A stretch of 64,000 bases of DNA from SABI01 sp028532915 (GTDB lineage Bacteria > Spirochaetota > Spirochaetia > Sphaerochaetales > Sphaerochaetaceae), in assembly GCA_963677225.1 (NCBI GenBank), contig OY781923.1:248001-312000 (forward strand), written 5' to 3'. The position numbers and the translations under genes were made by a program. Shown here piece after piece: positions 42,361 to 51,424 of this stretch; positions within the stretch are counted from its first letter, which is position 1, and each line of letters opens with the position of its first letter. Under the pieces are notes generated by a model that ran no database searches, was not told the origin of the DNA, and saw nothing but the letters and a program-made list of their open reading frames with translations.

Positions 42361-43079
42361 AATATCAGCTGGAGACGATCCCTGTATGGGATGCCCTCGA
42401 AAAAGAGAGTGAATGTCCTCTCTGCCTTCTCATGAAGGATTCTCTTGAGGATGCTCTCGATTATTACCTCGGCTCTTCGGTCATGAACAGTGAAACCCGG
42501 GTGATGGTGAACGGGACCGGGTTCTGTCCCGAGCACTGGGAAGACCTGATAGAAAAGCGAAGCGCCCAGAGTCTTGCCCTCCTTTCCCATACCTTTCTCC
42601 AGACGACGATGAAGGAATTCGAAATAAGGCGAAAGAGACTCAAAACGGGAAGAAGATTTGAAAAAGAGCTGGATTCTCTTCTCTCCTTCCTTCGAAAAAG
42701 GGAGAAAGGATGCCTTATCTGTGACAGGATGAAAAGCCGGCTGGACCGTTATACCTTCACTGTCGTGAAACTCTATCAGGAAGATGATGATTTCAAAGAA
42801 GCTTTTCTAAAGAGCAAAGGGTTGTGCCTTCATCACTATCAGCATCTGCTGATGATGGCGAAGAAGGTGCTCAGGCCTTCTGCCTTCAAAGCTTTTACAA
42901 CAGATATGCTCGATCTTGGAAAAACCAATCTTGTCAGACTTGAGAAGGAAGTGTGGTGGATGACCCAGAAATATAAAAGCGAAAATGGTGATAAACCCTG
43001 GAACGGATGCGAGGATGCACAGAAACGGGTCGTCAGAAAGCTTCTCGGGGAGGGGCGGATTTTCTCTTCTTCCCGATAG
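42357..43079 (+). CDS. Cys-rich DUF6062-like protein
   Basis: A 240-residue soluble protein with three Cys/His pairs: ECPLCLLM near residue 20, GFCPEHW near 57 and, after a charged coiled-coil-like segment, GCLICDRM near 120 and LCLHHYQHLL near 160. The repeated C-x2-C ... C-x2-H pattern in duplicate suggests two zinc or Fe-S sites. I recall this layout from the DUF6062 proteins of clostridia and spirochaetes; the function is unknown. The start codon overlaps the aldolase stop, so they are cotranscribed. Its 3' end overlaps the convergent gene by 47 bp. Confidence 0.7.
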   Translation: MKYQLETIPVWDALEKESECPLCLLMKDSLEDALDYYLGSSVMNSETRVMVNGTGFCPEHWEDLIEKRSAQSLALLSHTFLQTTMKEFEIRRKRLKTGRRFEKELDSLLSFLRKREKGCLICDRMKSRLDRYTFTVVKLYQEDDDFKEAFLKSKGLCLHHYQHLLMMAKKVLRPSAFKAFTTDMLDLGKTNLVRLEKEVWWMTQKYKSENGDKPWNGCEDAQKRVVRKLLGEGRIFSSSR

Positions 43080-43614
43080 AGAGTTTGAGCTGTTTGCCCC
43101 CTGAATCGAGATCACCGATCTCCCGCTTTTTCAGAAATGAACAATGTTTATCCTGCAGATGAAAATGGAAATAATCGACGAAGTGATCATCGATGCGATA
43201 GATCAGCAGGTAATCCTGCTGGGGCAGTATGGCGACAGCAAGTGAAAGATCTGTCTGCATCGAGGATCTTGCCGTATGAAGGGCTACGATCTCTTGCTCG
43301 CTCAGATATCCGTTTCTGATTACCACCGACAGGAGAACCTCATTCTCCTTCTCATCTCTGTTGTGTATGATGATCTCGGGGATGATCTTCTTCGGCCCTT
43401 TGGAAGGGAGGATTCCCATATCGATAAAGTAACCCTCATCGAGCAGCTGCTCAAGTTCTTCTCCCAGATAGCTAGCGAGTTTGAAAGAGTAGGCACTCGT
43501 GGAAGACGACTGGTCGAACAGATAGCGGTCATTGGATACGAGTAATCCCAGCGAGTGAATAAAATTCTCAAAGAGATGTATCATTGAATATCGTTCGCTG
43601 TTCTTGTCCGCCAT
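43033..43614 (-). CDS. Unrecognised protein with nuclease-like core
   Basis: A 193-residue protein I cannot name. The stretch FIDMGILPSKGPKKIIPEII followed by IHNRDEKENEVLLSVVI resembles the PD-(D/E)xK core seen in proteins reading DIIIHxR...NxLVxExK, but the Asp is Glu and no lysine follows the second strand, so an active nuclease is doubtful. The rest is mixed helix and strand, without signal or membrane segment, ending in a basic tail KLSIGKKRKSAPP. TACACT lies 8 nt before ATG 43614. It overlaps the DUF6062-like gene on the other strand by 47 bp, a long convergent overlap. Confidence 0.6.
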   Translation of the reverse strand: MADKNSERYSMIHLFENFIHSLGLLVSNDRYLFDQSSSTSAYSFKLASYLGEELEQLLDEGYFIDMGILPSKGPKKIIPEIIIHNRDEKENEVLLSVVIRNGYLSEQEIVALHTARSSMQTDLSLAVAILPQQDYLLIYRIDDHFVDYFHFHLQDKHCSFLKKREIGDLDSGGKQLKLSIGKKRKSAPPREAF

Positions 43615-43642
43615 CTTCTATGAGTGTACCATATTGTTGACC

Positions 43643-44038
43643 CTATTGGAAATCAATGTCCCATTTCATCTCGGCAATTTTCGATAGTGTGTTGAATACG
43701 GAACAGTATCTGGTGGCAATTTCGAAGGCCTTGGTGAACTTTGCCTTCTCCTCGACACCTTTTGCGACGACATCGATTCTGACTGTCTTCAACAGTGCTA
43801 CTTTCTCGTCGCTCTTGATCCCCGTGATATCCATCGAAACGCCGTCATAGGTGAATTTCATCTTCTGGGCAATCGATTCATAGGTTTTGAACAGGCAGAA
43901 TGAAAGACCGCCGAGAAGGAGTTCGTAGGGGGCAAAGCCGTCCTGCGCATTACTGAGAGGAACCGTCGAGCCCCTGTCTGTCAGCAGTGTCCCGTCACTC
44001 TGATTGTAGTCTGATCTGATATGAGTTGTCTCTCCCAT
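43643..44038 (-). CDS. OsmC/Ohr-family protein
   Basis: A 131-residue OsmC-fold protein. It has the two Cys positions expected for peroxide-reducing members: one in PYELLLGGLSFCL (about residue 49), the other in ATRYCSVFNTLSKI (about 112). The Arg of the catalytic set would be in the N-terminal strand DRGSTVPL. Such proteins reduce organic hydroperoxides or act in related thiol chemistry. There is no gene partner; it lies 28 bp before the unrecognised gene on the same strand, so both may share a message. Confidence 0.88.
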   Translation of the reverse strand: MGETTHIRSDYNQSDGTLLTDRGSTVPLSNAQDGFAPYELLLGGLSFCLFKTYESIAQKMKFTYDGVSMDITGIKSDEKVALLKTVRIDVVAKGVEEKAKFTKAFEIATRYCSVFNTLSKIAEMKWDIDFQ

Positions 44039-44112
44039 ATATACCTCCCCGATTTTCTGATATATTAGCTATAAAATAGCTGAAATATCGTCAATCGTAA
44101 AGAAGCTGAAAG

Positions 44113-45333
44113 TTATCTGATACAGCTTTTTCCGGCTATGGCTCCGCTTGAGAATGCGAACTGGAGGTTGTAGCCTCCGGTCTCCCCGTCGATATCGATG
44201 ACCTCTCCGCAAAAATAGAGCGAAGGTACAATTGCAGATTCCATCGTATCAAGAGAGATCTCTTTGGTAGGTATTCCTCCCCGGCTGATCATCCCGGTGT
44301 TCTCCAATCCTTCGGTGGTATAGCGATAGGTATCACTTGTGAGTGCGGCGGCGGCTTTCATCATCACCTTTTTCCCGACTTCGGCAGCTTTTCTTCTTCC
44401 GTCGATCTCATGTTTTAAGCAGAGATACTCCAATAAAGAGGAGCTGAGGCCGAAAGTATGGAGGACCGAAGAGAACTGTTTCGAGCCGAATCGGCTGCAG
44501 AGGCCTGAAATCTCTGCGGCCGTCTCCTTGAGAGTCTTTCTGATATAGTTGACTCTGATAGTGCCGTTTTTCGGGAAATTTCGTGAATTATTGATGATCA
44601 CGGGTCCGGACAAGCCTGTATGTGTGATCAGAAGGGCTCCTTCGACCTCCTTCTGTGTATCGCACTGTACAATGACATCCTCGACGGTCAGACCACTGAG
44701 TGCGTGAAGAGCTTTATCTTCAACTTTGATCTTCGTAAGACCCGGTCTGAGCTCTTCGATGCTATGCCCCAATGACCGGGCGAGATTGTAACCATCCCCT
44801 CTCGATCCGGTTTGAGGGTACGTGAAGCCCCCTGTTGCTATAATGACGGCATCAAACGGAGAGTACTCCTCGTCTTTGCAATGAAGAACGAACGTGGAGC
44901 CGATTCTGCGTACCTCGCTGATTCGTCTGTTTCTCTCAATGATCACCTCCATCGAGAGACAGGAAGATGTCAGTTCGTCGATGACCTGATGAGCACTGAA
45001 TGAGGAGGGGAAGACCTTTTTGTCTTCTCTGGTAGTCAGCGGGATATTGATCGATTCGAGAAAACGACGAGTATCCTCAACAGTGTATGAAGACAGTATG
45101 TCTCTGATCTCTTTCTCTTTATCATGGTAACGGGTGATAAATGTTTCAAAGGGCTCGCTGTTTGTGATGTTGCACATTGACGAGCCGGTGATGGAGAGTT
45201 TTTTTCCTACCCGGTCTTCGCCTTCGAAGAGTACTATCCGGGCTTCGATCTTTTTCTTTTTCGCTTCTTTTGAAGCATGGAGGGCTGCGAAGAGGCCGCC
45301 GGCCCCTCCGCCTATGACCGCTATCTTTCTCAC
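44113..45333 (-). CDS. HI0933-family flavoprotein (BaiN/YhiN-like)
   Basis: A 406-residue FAD protein. It begins with the dinucleotide fold IAVIGGGAGGLFAALHAS, continues with GKKLSITGSSMCNITNS (family signature), FDAVIIATGGFTYPQTGSRGDGY and closes with SLYFCGEVIDIDGETGGYNLQFAFSSGAIAG, the second FAD site. The middle domain is inserted as in HI0933. Members are NAD(P)H-dependent oxidoreductases of uncertain substrate; one clostridial homologue acts on bile acids. Its ATG overlaps the aspS stop by 4 bp, so it is read with aspS. Confidence 0.92.
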   Translation of the reverse strand: MRKIAVIGGGAGGLFAALHASKEAKKKKIEARIVLFEGEDRVGKKLSITGSSMCNITNSEPFETFITRYHDKEKEIRDILSSYTVEDTRRFLESINIPLTTREDKKVFPSSFSAHQVIDELTSSCLSMEVIIERNRRISEVRRIGSTFVLHCKDEEYSPFDAVIIATGGFTYPQTGSRGDGYNLARSLGHSIEELRPGLTKIKVEDKALHALSGLTVEDVIVQCDTQKEVEGALLITHTGLSGPVIINNSRNFPKNGTIRVNYIRKTLKETAAEISGLCSRFGSKQFSSVLHTFGLSSSLLEYLCLKHEIDGRRKAAEVGKKVMMKAAAALTSDTYRYTTEGLENTGMISRGGIPTKEISLDTMESAIVPSLYFCGEVIDIDGETGGYNLQFAFSSGAIAGKSCIR

Positions 45334-47120
45334 TTATCTTTCTTGGGCTCTTCTTTGATGATCAGATGGAGTTCATCGAGCTGTTCTTTGTCGACATAGC
45401 TCGGAGAATCGTCCATCGGAGAGACCGCAGCGGTATTCTTCGGGAAGGCTATGACTTCCTTGATGGAGGTCTCGCCTGCCATTATCATCACCATCCTGTC
45501 GATTCCCGGTGCGATGCCGCCGTGCGGAGGCGGTCCGTACTTGAACGCATTGAGCAGAAAGCCGAAACGCTGCTGGGAAACTTCGTCGGGAATATTGCAG
45601 ATTCTGAAAATTCTTTTCTGCAGTTCTATGTCGTGGATTCTTATAGAGCCGGATGCAACCTCGTATCCGTTGAGAACAAGATCATAGAGGTCACCCTTCA
45701 CCGAGCCGGGATCCGATTCCAGAGTATCCAGATATTGCGATTGAGGCATGCTGAACATATGGTGGGCAGCTTCCCAGTGACCCCGTTCCTCGTTGAACTC
45801 GAACAGGGGGAAGTCGATGATCCAGCAGAATGCGAACTTGTCAGGGTCGATGAGCTGCAGATCTTTTGCAAGCTTGATCCTTACTGCACCCAACGATGCA
45901 CATACCGTCTTCCATTCATCTGCAACGAGCAGAAGCATCTCGCCGGGCTGGGCATCGGTGTACTGCAGAACCTTGTCTTCGACGTCTTTGAAAAATTTGC
46001 TGACTCCGCCGTCCAGATGTCCTTCATCATTTACCTTCATCCATGCGAGGCCTTTGGCTTTGTACACCTTGGCGGCCTCTTCCAGGGAGGTGATATATTT
46101 TCTCGAATAAGCGACCAGATCGGTCTTCGGAGCTTTGATCACCTTGACGCACCCGCCGTTCGAGATGACATCCTTGAACGTTGAGAAAGTACTCAAAAGA
46201 GCGAGTTCGTTGAAGTCTCTGAGAGGGAGGTCGTAGCGGAGGTCGGGTTTGTCTACTCCGTAGGTGTTCACGGCATCATACCAGCTTAAACGGGTGAAGT
46301 GTTCTTCTGTTTCATAGTTCATCACTTTCTTGAACACATAATGGAACAGCTGTTCGATGATGAGCAGGACATCGTCGCGGGAGACGAAACTCATCTCCAT
46401 ATCGAGCTGGGTGAACTCGAGCTGTCTGTCGCCTCTGGCATCCTCATCCCGGTAACATCGGGCAATCTGAAAATATTTGTCGAACCCGCTGACCATGAGA
46501 ATCTGTTTAAGCAGCTGGGGACTCTGCGGCAGGGCATAGAATTTTCCGGGATAGAGACGGGAAGGTACGAGGAAGTCTCTCGCTCCCTCGGGAGTAGATT
46601 TAAGAAGTGTCGGGGTCTCTATCTCATAGAAATCTCTTTGAGAAAGAAACTCTCTTATTGCACGGACGAAATCATGGCGCAGCTTGATCCTTTTCTGCAT
46701 TCCGAACGAACGCAGGTCCAGAAAGCGGTAACGCAATCGCGTATCCTCTTTGGCGTCGGATTCTTCATCCACCATGAAGGGCACAGGCTCACAGGTGCTG
46801 AGAATCTGAAGTGAAGATGCTTCAACTTCGATCTCGCCGGTTGCCATTTCCTGGTTTACCATTGAATCGGGGCGGGCCTGTACGATTCCTTCGACAGCTA
46901 TGCAGTATTCAGCGTGCAGGGAGGCTGCAGTATTCTGAACCTCTTCGGATGCTGTATCAGAGATTACGATCTGAGTAATTCCGTAGCGGTCACGAAGGTT
47001 GATGAAATGGATCCCTCCATGATTCCGGTTCCTATGTACCCATCCATTGAGTACGACTTTCCTGCCTACATCACTTATTTGTAACTCACCACAGGTTACT
47101 GTTCTTTGCTTGTATTCCAT
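45330..47120 (-). CDS. aspS: Aspartyl-tRNA synthetase
   Basis: A 596-residue bacterial AspRS: N-terminal OB anticodon-binding domain (GWVHRNRNHGGIHFINLRDRYG), class II motif 1 in FYEIETPTLLKSTPEGARDF, motif 2 FQIARCYRDEDARGDRQLEFTQLDME, the bacterial GAD insertion (about residues 285-420) and motif 3 GGIAPGIDRMVMIM. Whether it also charges tRNA-Asn cannot be told. No Shine-Dalgarno: TATATT ends 6 nt before the ATG, and TTGAAA lies 18 bp further, giving a leaderless message that starts within the 55-bp gap after the dehydratase-like gene. Confidence 0.97.
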   Translation of the reverse strand: MEYKQRTVTCGELQISDVGRKVVLNGWVHRNRNHGGIHFINLRDRYGITQIVISDTASEEVQNTAASLHAEYCIAVEGIVQARPDSMVNQEMATGEIEVEASSLQILSTCEPVPFMVDEESDAKEDTRLRYRFLDLRSFGMQKRIKLRHDFVRAIREFLSQRDFYEIETPTLLKSTPEGARDFLVPSRLYPGKFYALPQSPQLLKQILMVSGFDKYFQIARCYRDEDARGDRQLEFTQLDMEMSFVSRDDVLLIIEQLFHYVFKKVMNYETEEHFTRLSWYDAVNTYGVDKPDLRYDLPLRDFNELALLSTFSTFKDVISNGGCVKVIKAPKTDLVAYSRKYITSLEEAAKVYKAKGLAWMKVNDEGHLDGGVSKFFKDVEDKVLQYTDAQPGEMLLLVADEWKTVCASLGAVRIKLAKDLQLIDPDKFAFCWIIDFPLFEFNEERGHWEAAHHMFSMPQSQYLDTLESDPGSVKGDLYDLVLNGYEVASGSIRIHDIELQKRIFRICNIPDEVSQQRFGFLLNAFKYGPPPHGGIAPGIDRMVMIMAGETSIKEVIAFPKNTAAVSPMDDSPSYVDKEQLDELHLIIKEEPKKDK

Positions 47121-47175
47121 GTTCGCAATATATCATTATATGAGCAGAGATTTCAATGTGAACTATACACCCTCA

Positions 47176-48438
47176 TCACTGTTTTTCTTCCAATCTTCTC
47201 TCATTAGCCACAGCAAGCATCAATTTTATCCGGTTTTCCTGATTCACTTTAGTCGCTCCGGGATCATAGTCGATCGGGACGATGTTTATCGACTCGTCGA
47301 GTTCCTTGAGTTTTTTTATCATCCCCTTGCCGACGATATGGTTGGGCAGGCAGCCGAACGGCTGCACGCAGATGATATTGGTGTACCCGAGTGCATACAG
47401 GTCCCTCATCTCTCCGGTGAGAAGCCAGCCTTCGCCCATCTTGCAGCTGATGGAGACCGCTTCTTTTGCGGTGGAGACACTTTCATGGAAGAATCTCGGA
47501 GGGGTGAAATCGGAATTGTTCCCGATTTCTTCTATGATCATCTTCTCCAGCCTCGAAAGGTAGCGCAATAGTGCCTTCATCACAGCCTTTCGTAAGAGAG
47601 ATCCTCCGTAGAGGCGTACATCTTCGATCTGGTTCTGTATAGCATAAAGCATGAATCCGAGAATTCCCGGGATCATCACTTCGCATGATTGGGAGAACAG
47701 GAAGTCTTCAAGATGATTGTTTCCCAGCGCGGCATATTTCATGTAGATCTCACCGACGATACCCACTTTGACCACCGGTCTGCTCCTGTCTTTTTCTATG
47801 GCGGCAAAATCCTTTACGATCTGTCTGGTATTCTTTCTGATCTCCCTGAAGGACGATCCCTTATTTGCACTGAACTGCTCATTGAGTTTTCTCACCCAGG
47901 AATCGACCAGATCATCACTGGATGACGGGGTCACCTCATACACCTTACTCTGATTTTTCAGCAGCATCAGTGTATCTCCGTACAGAAGGGCTGCAAGTCC
48001 TTTTTTCAGCATCGGATAGGTTATCGAAAAACCGCTGTTCTTGTTGAGGCCTTTGAAGTTCAGAGAGAGGACAGGGATATTCTCATAGCCGGCTCTGATG
48101 AGAGCCTTTTTGAGCAGATGAATATAATTGCTGGCCCTGCAGCCGCCCCCTGTCTGCGTGATGGCCAAAGCGACTTTAGAGTTATCATACATGCCGCTGT
48201 CGAGTGCATCTATCATCTGGCCGATGACCAGCAGCGCCGGATAGCAGGTATCGTTGTGAACATACTTGAGTCCCTTCTGTACCACCTGAGGGCCTTCGTT
48301 GGTAAGTAGTTTCACCCGGTAGCCTTCCTGGGCGAGGACCTGGACCAGAAGAGAGAACTGTATCGGGGCCATCGACGGGGCGAGGATCGTGTGAGTCTTT
48401 CTCATCTCTTTGGTGAACTGCACATTCGATATTTCCAT
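47176..48438 (-). CDS. HgdB/BcrC-like 2-hydroxyacyl-CoA dehydratase component (split C-terminal half)
   Basis: A 420-residue protein of the DUF2229-associated/2-hydroxyglutaryl-CoA dehydratase type. It has NDTCYPALLVIGQMIDAL and QTGGGCRASNYIHLLKKAL near the start and IVGEIYMKYAALGNNHLEDF and VQPFGCLPNHIVGKGM later; these Cys residues could hold a 4Fe-4S cluster. In many anaerobes this region is the C-terminal third of a single giant activase protein of roughly 1,400 residues. Here it is a separate gene whose ATG overlaps the stop of the activase gene by one base (TAATG), so equal amounts should be made. The reaction is not known. Confidence 0.85.
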   Translation of the reverse strand: MEISNVQFTKEMRKTHTILAPSMAPIQFSLLVQVLAQEGYRVKLLTNEGPQVVQKGLKYVHNDTCYPALLVIGQMIDALDSGMYDNSKVALAITQTGGGCRASNYIHLLKKALIRAGYENIPVLSLNFKGLNKNSGFSITYPMLKKGLAALLYGDTLMLLKNQSKVYEVTPSSSDDLVDSWVRKLNEQFSANKGSSFREIRKNTRQIVKDFAAIEKDRSRPVVKVGIVGEIYMKYAALGNNHLEDFLFSQSCEVMIPGILGFMLYAIQNQIEDVRLYGGSLLRKAVMKALLRYLSRLEKMIIEEIGNNSDFTPPRFFHESVSTAKEAVSISCKMGEGWLLTGEMRDLYALGYTNIICVQPFGCLPNHIVGKGMIKKLKELDESINIVPIDYDPGATKVNQENRIKLMLAVANERRLEEKQ

Positions 48439-51359
48439 TATCTCATCCTCTTCTGATTCGAGTTCACTGTGGAGAGAAGAGACCTCAGACGGATCTTCAC
48501 GGCTCCCAGGTTCGTGATCTCGTCGATCTTTATCTGGGTATACATCTTACCTTCCGATTCGAGGATCTCTCTCACCTCATCGGTGGTGATGGCGTCAACT
48601 CCGCATCCGAACGATACGAGCTGAACGAGATTCATGTCATCTTCGTGAGTGACATAGTGGGCCACCTGATAGAGGCGGGCATGGTAGGTCCACTGGTTCA
48701 GGACATTCACCGGGTATTTTTTCTCATCCAGAATGAGCGAATCTTCACTGACTACGGCACAATCGAGAGAAGTGAGCAGCTTATCGATTCCGTGATGGAC
48801 TTCGGGGTCTCCATGATAAGGTCTTCCCGCAAGAACTATGATATTCTTTTTCTGCTTTCTTGCGAGGCTGACGATCCTCATTCCTTCTTCCTGAAGTTCC
48901 TTCTTGTAGGCGCGGTATCCTTCAAAGCCTGAGTCCACCGCATGCCTTACCATGGAAACTGTCAGTTCGGGAAAATACTGTTTGAGCTGTCTGTGCAGTT
49001 TTTTCGGATATTGCTTTACCCGTTCGAGATCGAGAGGAAAGTGGATGAAATCGATCGTCTGCAGCTGATCGATACTAGATTGGAGAACTTCGGGATAATA
49101 GGCCACTACCGGACAGTTGAATCTGTTGTCGCCGCGGTTCTCTTCAAGGTTGTAGGTCATCACCGGATAGAATATCTTCTTTACTCCGTAATCGAGAAGA
49201 GTCTGGATATGACCGTGCATCAGTTTGGCGGGGAAACAGAGGGTGTCACTGGTGATTGTTGCCTGACCTTTGATGTAAAGCTGTCTGGTCGACGGGGGAG
49301 ACAGGACGACCTTTTTTCCCAGCGATGAGAAGAAAGGCTGCCAGAAATAGATCAGCTCGTACATGTTGAGCCCGAGCGGAATCCCTATTGTATTTTCATC
49401 GATTCTGTCGTGATCGAAAATGTCGAGCTGATTGAGCCGGTCGATCTTCCACTGATAGATATTGATTTCATCGTGACTTGCCCCCTTTGCCAGAGGTCGT
49501 TCACATCTGTTGCCGCTGATGTACTTCCCCTGAGGGAAGAATGTGTTGATCGTAAGCTGGCAGTGATTCGTGCAGAGTTTGCAGTTTACGTTCTTTACAG
49601 TATGGGTAAATCTTTTAAGACCCTCTTTAGATATTATCGTACTTTTTTCAACCGGAAGTGTCATGCTGTGAAGAGCCGCTCCGAAAGCCCCCATAAGGCC
49701 GCTTATAGAGGGTCGGATCACCTCCCGTCCGAGTTCCTGCTCGAACGACCTCAGAACAGCATCATTATGGAAGGTTCCTCCCTGAGCCACCACATGTGCT
49801 CCGAGCTGATCGCTGCTGCTTACTCTGATAACCTTGTACAGAGCATTCTTGACCACGCTGATACTCAACCCTGCACTGATATCCTCAACACTGACGCCCT
49901 CTTTCTGAGCCTGTTTCACACTCGAGTTCATAAAGACCGTGCAGCGGGAACCGAGATCGACGGGGCGGGGTGCGAACAGTCCTTTTCGGCTGAAATCTTT
50001 GATATCGTAACCCAGAGACTGCGCGAAGGTCTGAAGAAACGATCCGCACCCTGAAGAACACGCTTCGTTGAGATAGATGCTGTCGACGGTCTTGTTATGG
50101 ATTTTGAAGCATTTGATGTCCTGGCCGCCTATATCTATGACGAATTCAACATCGGGACAGACGAATTGGGCCGCTTTCAGATGGGCTACTGTCTCTACTA
50201 TCCCCGTATCGACTCCGAACGCATTCTCGATCAGATGCTCACCGTAGCCGGTGACTGCACTTCCTTTGATCTCGATGTTCGGAAACTTCTCATAGATCTC
50301 AGTGAGAATGTTTTTGACCGAATCGACCGGAGAGCCGCTGTTGGACCGGTAATAGCTGTAAAAGAGCTCTTTCTTCTCATTGAGGGCAACCACCTTGATG
50401 GTTGTTGAACCCGCATCGATTCCGATATAGGAGCGGGGATGATCTTTATCGTAGGAGGTCTGGACGATGCTCTCTTTATTATGCCGTTCGCTAAACTGCT
50501 GATACTCTTTCTCGTCTGCGAACAGCGGGGGAAGAAAGACGATATTCTCGCTGTGTTCCTGTTTGGAGAACTGTGAGATCGTCTTTTCCAGATCGATTTC
50601 TCCTGTCGCACAGTATGCTGCTCCTAGAGCTACGAAAAGAAGAGAATTCTGCGGACATATTCCTTTGGTCTTCAGTGTGTTGTCGAAGTGGGTACGGAGG
50701 TTTTCCATGAAGGTGAGGGGACCTCCGAGATAGACGACTGTTCCTTTGATCGGACGGCCCTGAGCGAGCCCGGCGATCGTCTGATTGACGACTGCCTGAA
50801 AGATCGAGGTCGCCAGATCGGTTTTCTTTGCTCCCTGGTTCAACAGAGGCTGTATATCACTTTTGGCGAACACCCCGCATCTCGAAGCTATCGTATAGGT
50901 CTTTTCCCCTTTCGAGGCATATGAATCGAACTGGTCAAGAGGAATATCGAGCAGAGACGCCATCTGGTCGATGAAAGCTCCGGTGCCTCCTGCACACGAT
51001 CCGTTCATCCTCACCTCCATTCCCTGGTTGAAAAAGAGGATCTTCGCATCTTCACCGCCGAGTTCTATCACCACATCACAATCCGGAACGATCTTCTTCG
51101 TGGCAACTCTCGTCGCATATACCTCCTGAACGAACGGTATATTGCACCGGTCGGCGATTCCCATCCCGGCAGAACCGCTGATCATCATTTTCGCCTTCTT
51201 CGTTTTTATGACATTCTTATATATGTGTGTCAGCAGCTTTGTTCCGATCTTCGCGATCTGCGAGTAATGTCGTTCATAATGGGAGAAGACAATTTGGTTA
51301 TATTCATCAACAACAACGCACTTGATCGTAGTTGAACCGATATCCAGACCGATAGTCAA
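48438..51359 (-). CDS. Acyl-CoA dehydratase activase, two ATPase domains plus DUF2229
   Basis: A 973-residue protein. Two BadF/HgdC-type ATPase domains stand in tandem, residues 1-265 (TIGLDIGSTTIKCV, IELGGEDAKI, NGSCAGGTGAFIDQMA) and 310-570 (YIGIDAGSTTIKVV, IDIGGQDIKC, NEACSSGCGSFLQTFA). In the dimeric activase of hydroxyglutaryl-CoA dehydratase the equivalent Cys pair binds a 4Fe-4S cluster and ATP drives a low-potential electron to the dehydratase. The rest (about 620-970) is DUF2229, with CKLCTNHCQLTI and CFPAKLMHGHI. Start TTG 51359 follows GGAGG. Promoter TTGGCA-17-TACTAT lies at 51414-51386. Confidence 0.9.
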   Translation of the reverse strand: MTIGLDIGSTTIKCVVVDEYNQIVFSHYERHYSQIAKIGTKLLTHIYKNVIKTKKAKMMISGSAGMGIADRCNIPFVQEVYATRVATKKIVPDCDVVIELGGEDAKILFFNQGMEVRMNGSCAGGTGAFIDQMASLLDIPLDQFDSYASKGEKTYTIASRCGVFAKSDIQPLLNQGAKKTDLATSIFQAVVNQTIAGLAQGRPIKGTVVYLGGPLTFMENLRTHFDNTLKTKGICPQNSLLFVALGAAYCATGEIDLEKTISQFSKQEHSENIVFLPPLFADEKEYQQFSERHNKESIVQTSYDKDHPRSYIGIDAGSTTIKVVALNEKKELFYSYYRSNSGSPVDSVKNILTEIYEKFPNIEIKGSAVTGYGEHLIENAFGVDTGIVETVAHLKAAQFVCPDVEFVIDIGGQDIKCFKIHNKTVDSIYLNEACSSGCGSFLQTFAQSLGYDIKDFSRKGLFAPRPVDLGSRCTVFMNSSVKQAQKEGVSVEDISAGLSISVVKNALYKVIRVSSSDQLGAHVVAQGGTFHNDAVLRSFEQELGREVIRPSISGLMGAFGAALHSMTLPVEKSTIISKEGLKRFTHTVKNVNCKLCTNHCQLTINTFFPQGKYISGNRCERPLAKGASHDEINIYQWKIDRLNQLDIFDHDRIDENTIGIPLGLNMYELIYFWQPFFSSLGKKVVLSPPSTRQLYIKGQATITSDTLCFPAKLMHGHIQTLLDYGVKKIFYPVMTYNLEENRGDNRFNCPVVAYYPEVLQSSIDQLQTIDFIHFPLDLERVKQYPKKLHRQLKQYFPELTVSMVRHAVDSGFEGYRAYKKELQEEGMRIVSLARKQKKNIIVLAGRPYHGDPEVHHGIDKLLTSLDCAVVSEDSLILDEKKYPVNVLNQWTYHARLYQVAHYVTHEDDMNLVQLVSFGCGVDAITTDEVREILESEGKMYTQIKIDEITNLGAVKIRLRSLLSTVNSNQKRMR

Positions 51360-51385
51360 TTTGAAAGCCTCCGTTAGTAGATTCG

Positions 51386-51414
51386 ATAGTATCGATTAAT
51401 CCATTTTATGCCAA
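51386..51414 (-). promoter_or_regulatory. Promoter of the activase pair
   Basis: On the minus strand TTGGCA (51414-51409), 17-bp spacer, TACTAT (51391-51386), in the short gap after the ABC exporter genes; the GGAGG leader follows. Confidence 0.7.
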
Positions 51415-51424
51415 TAGGAGATCC

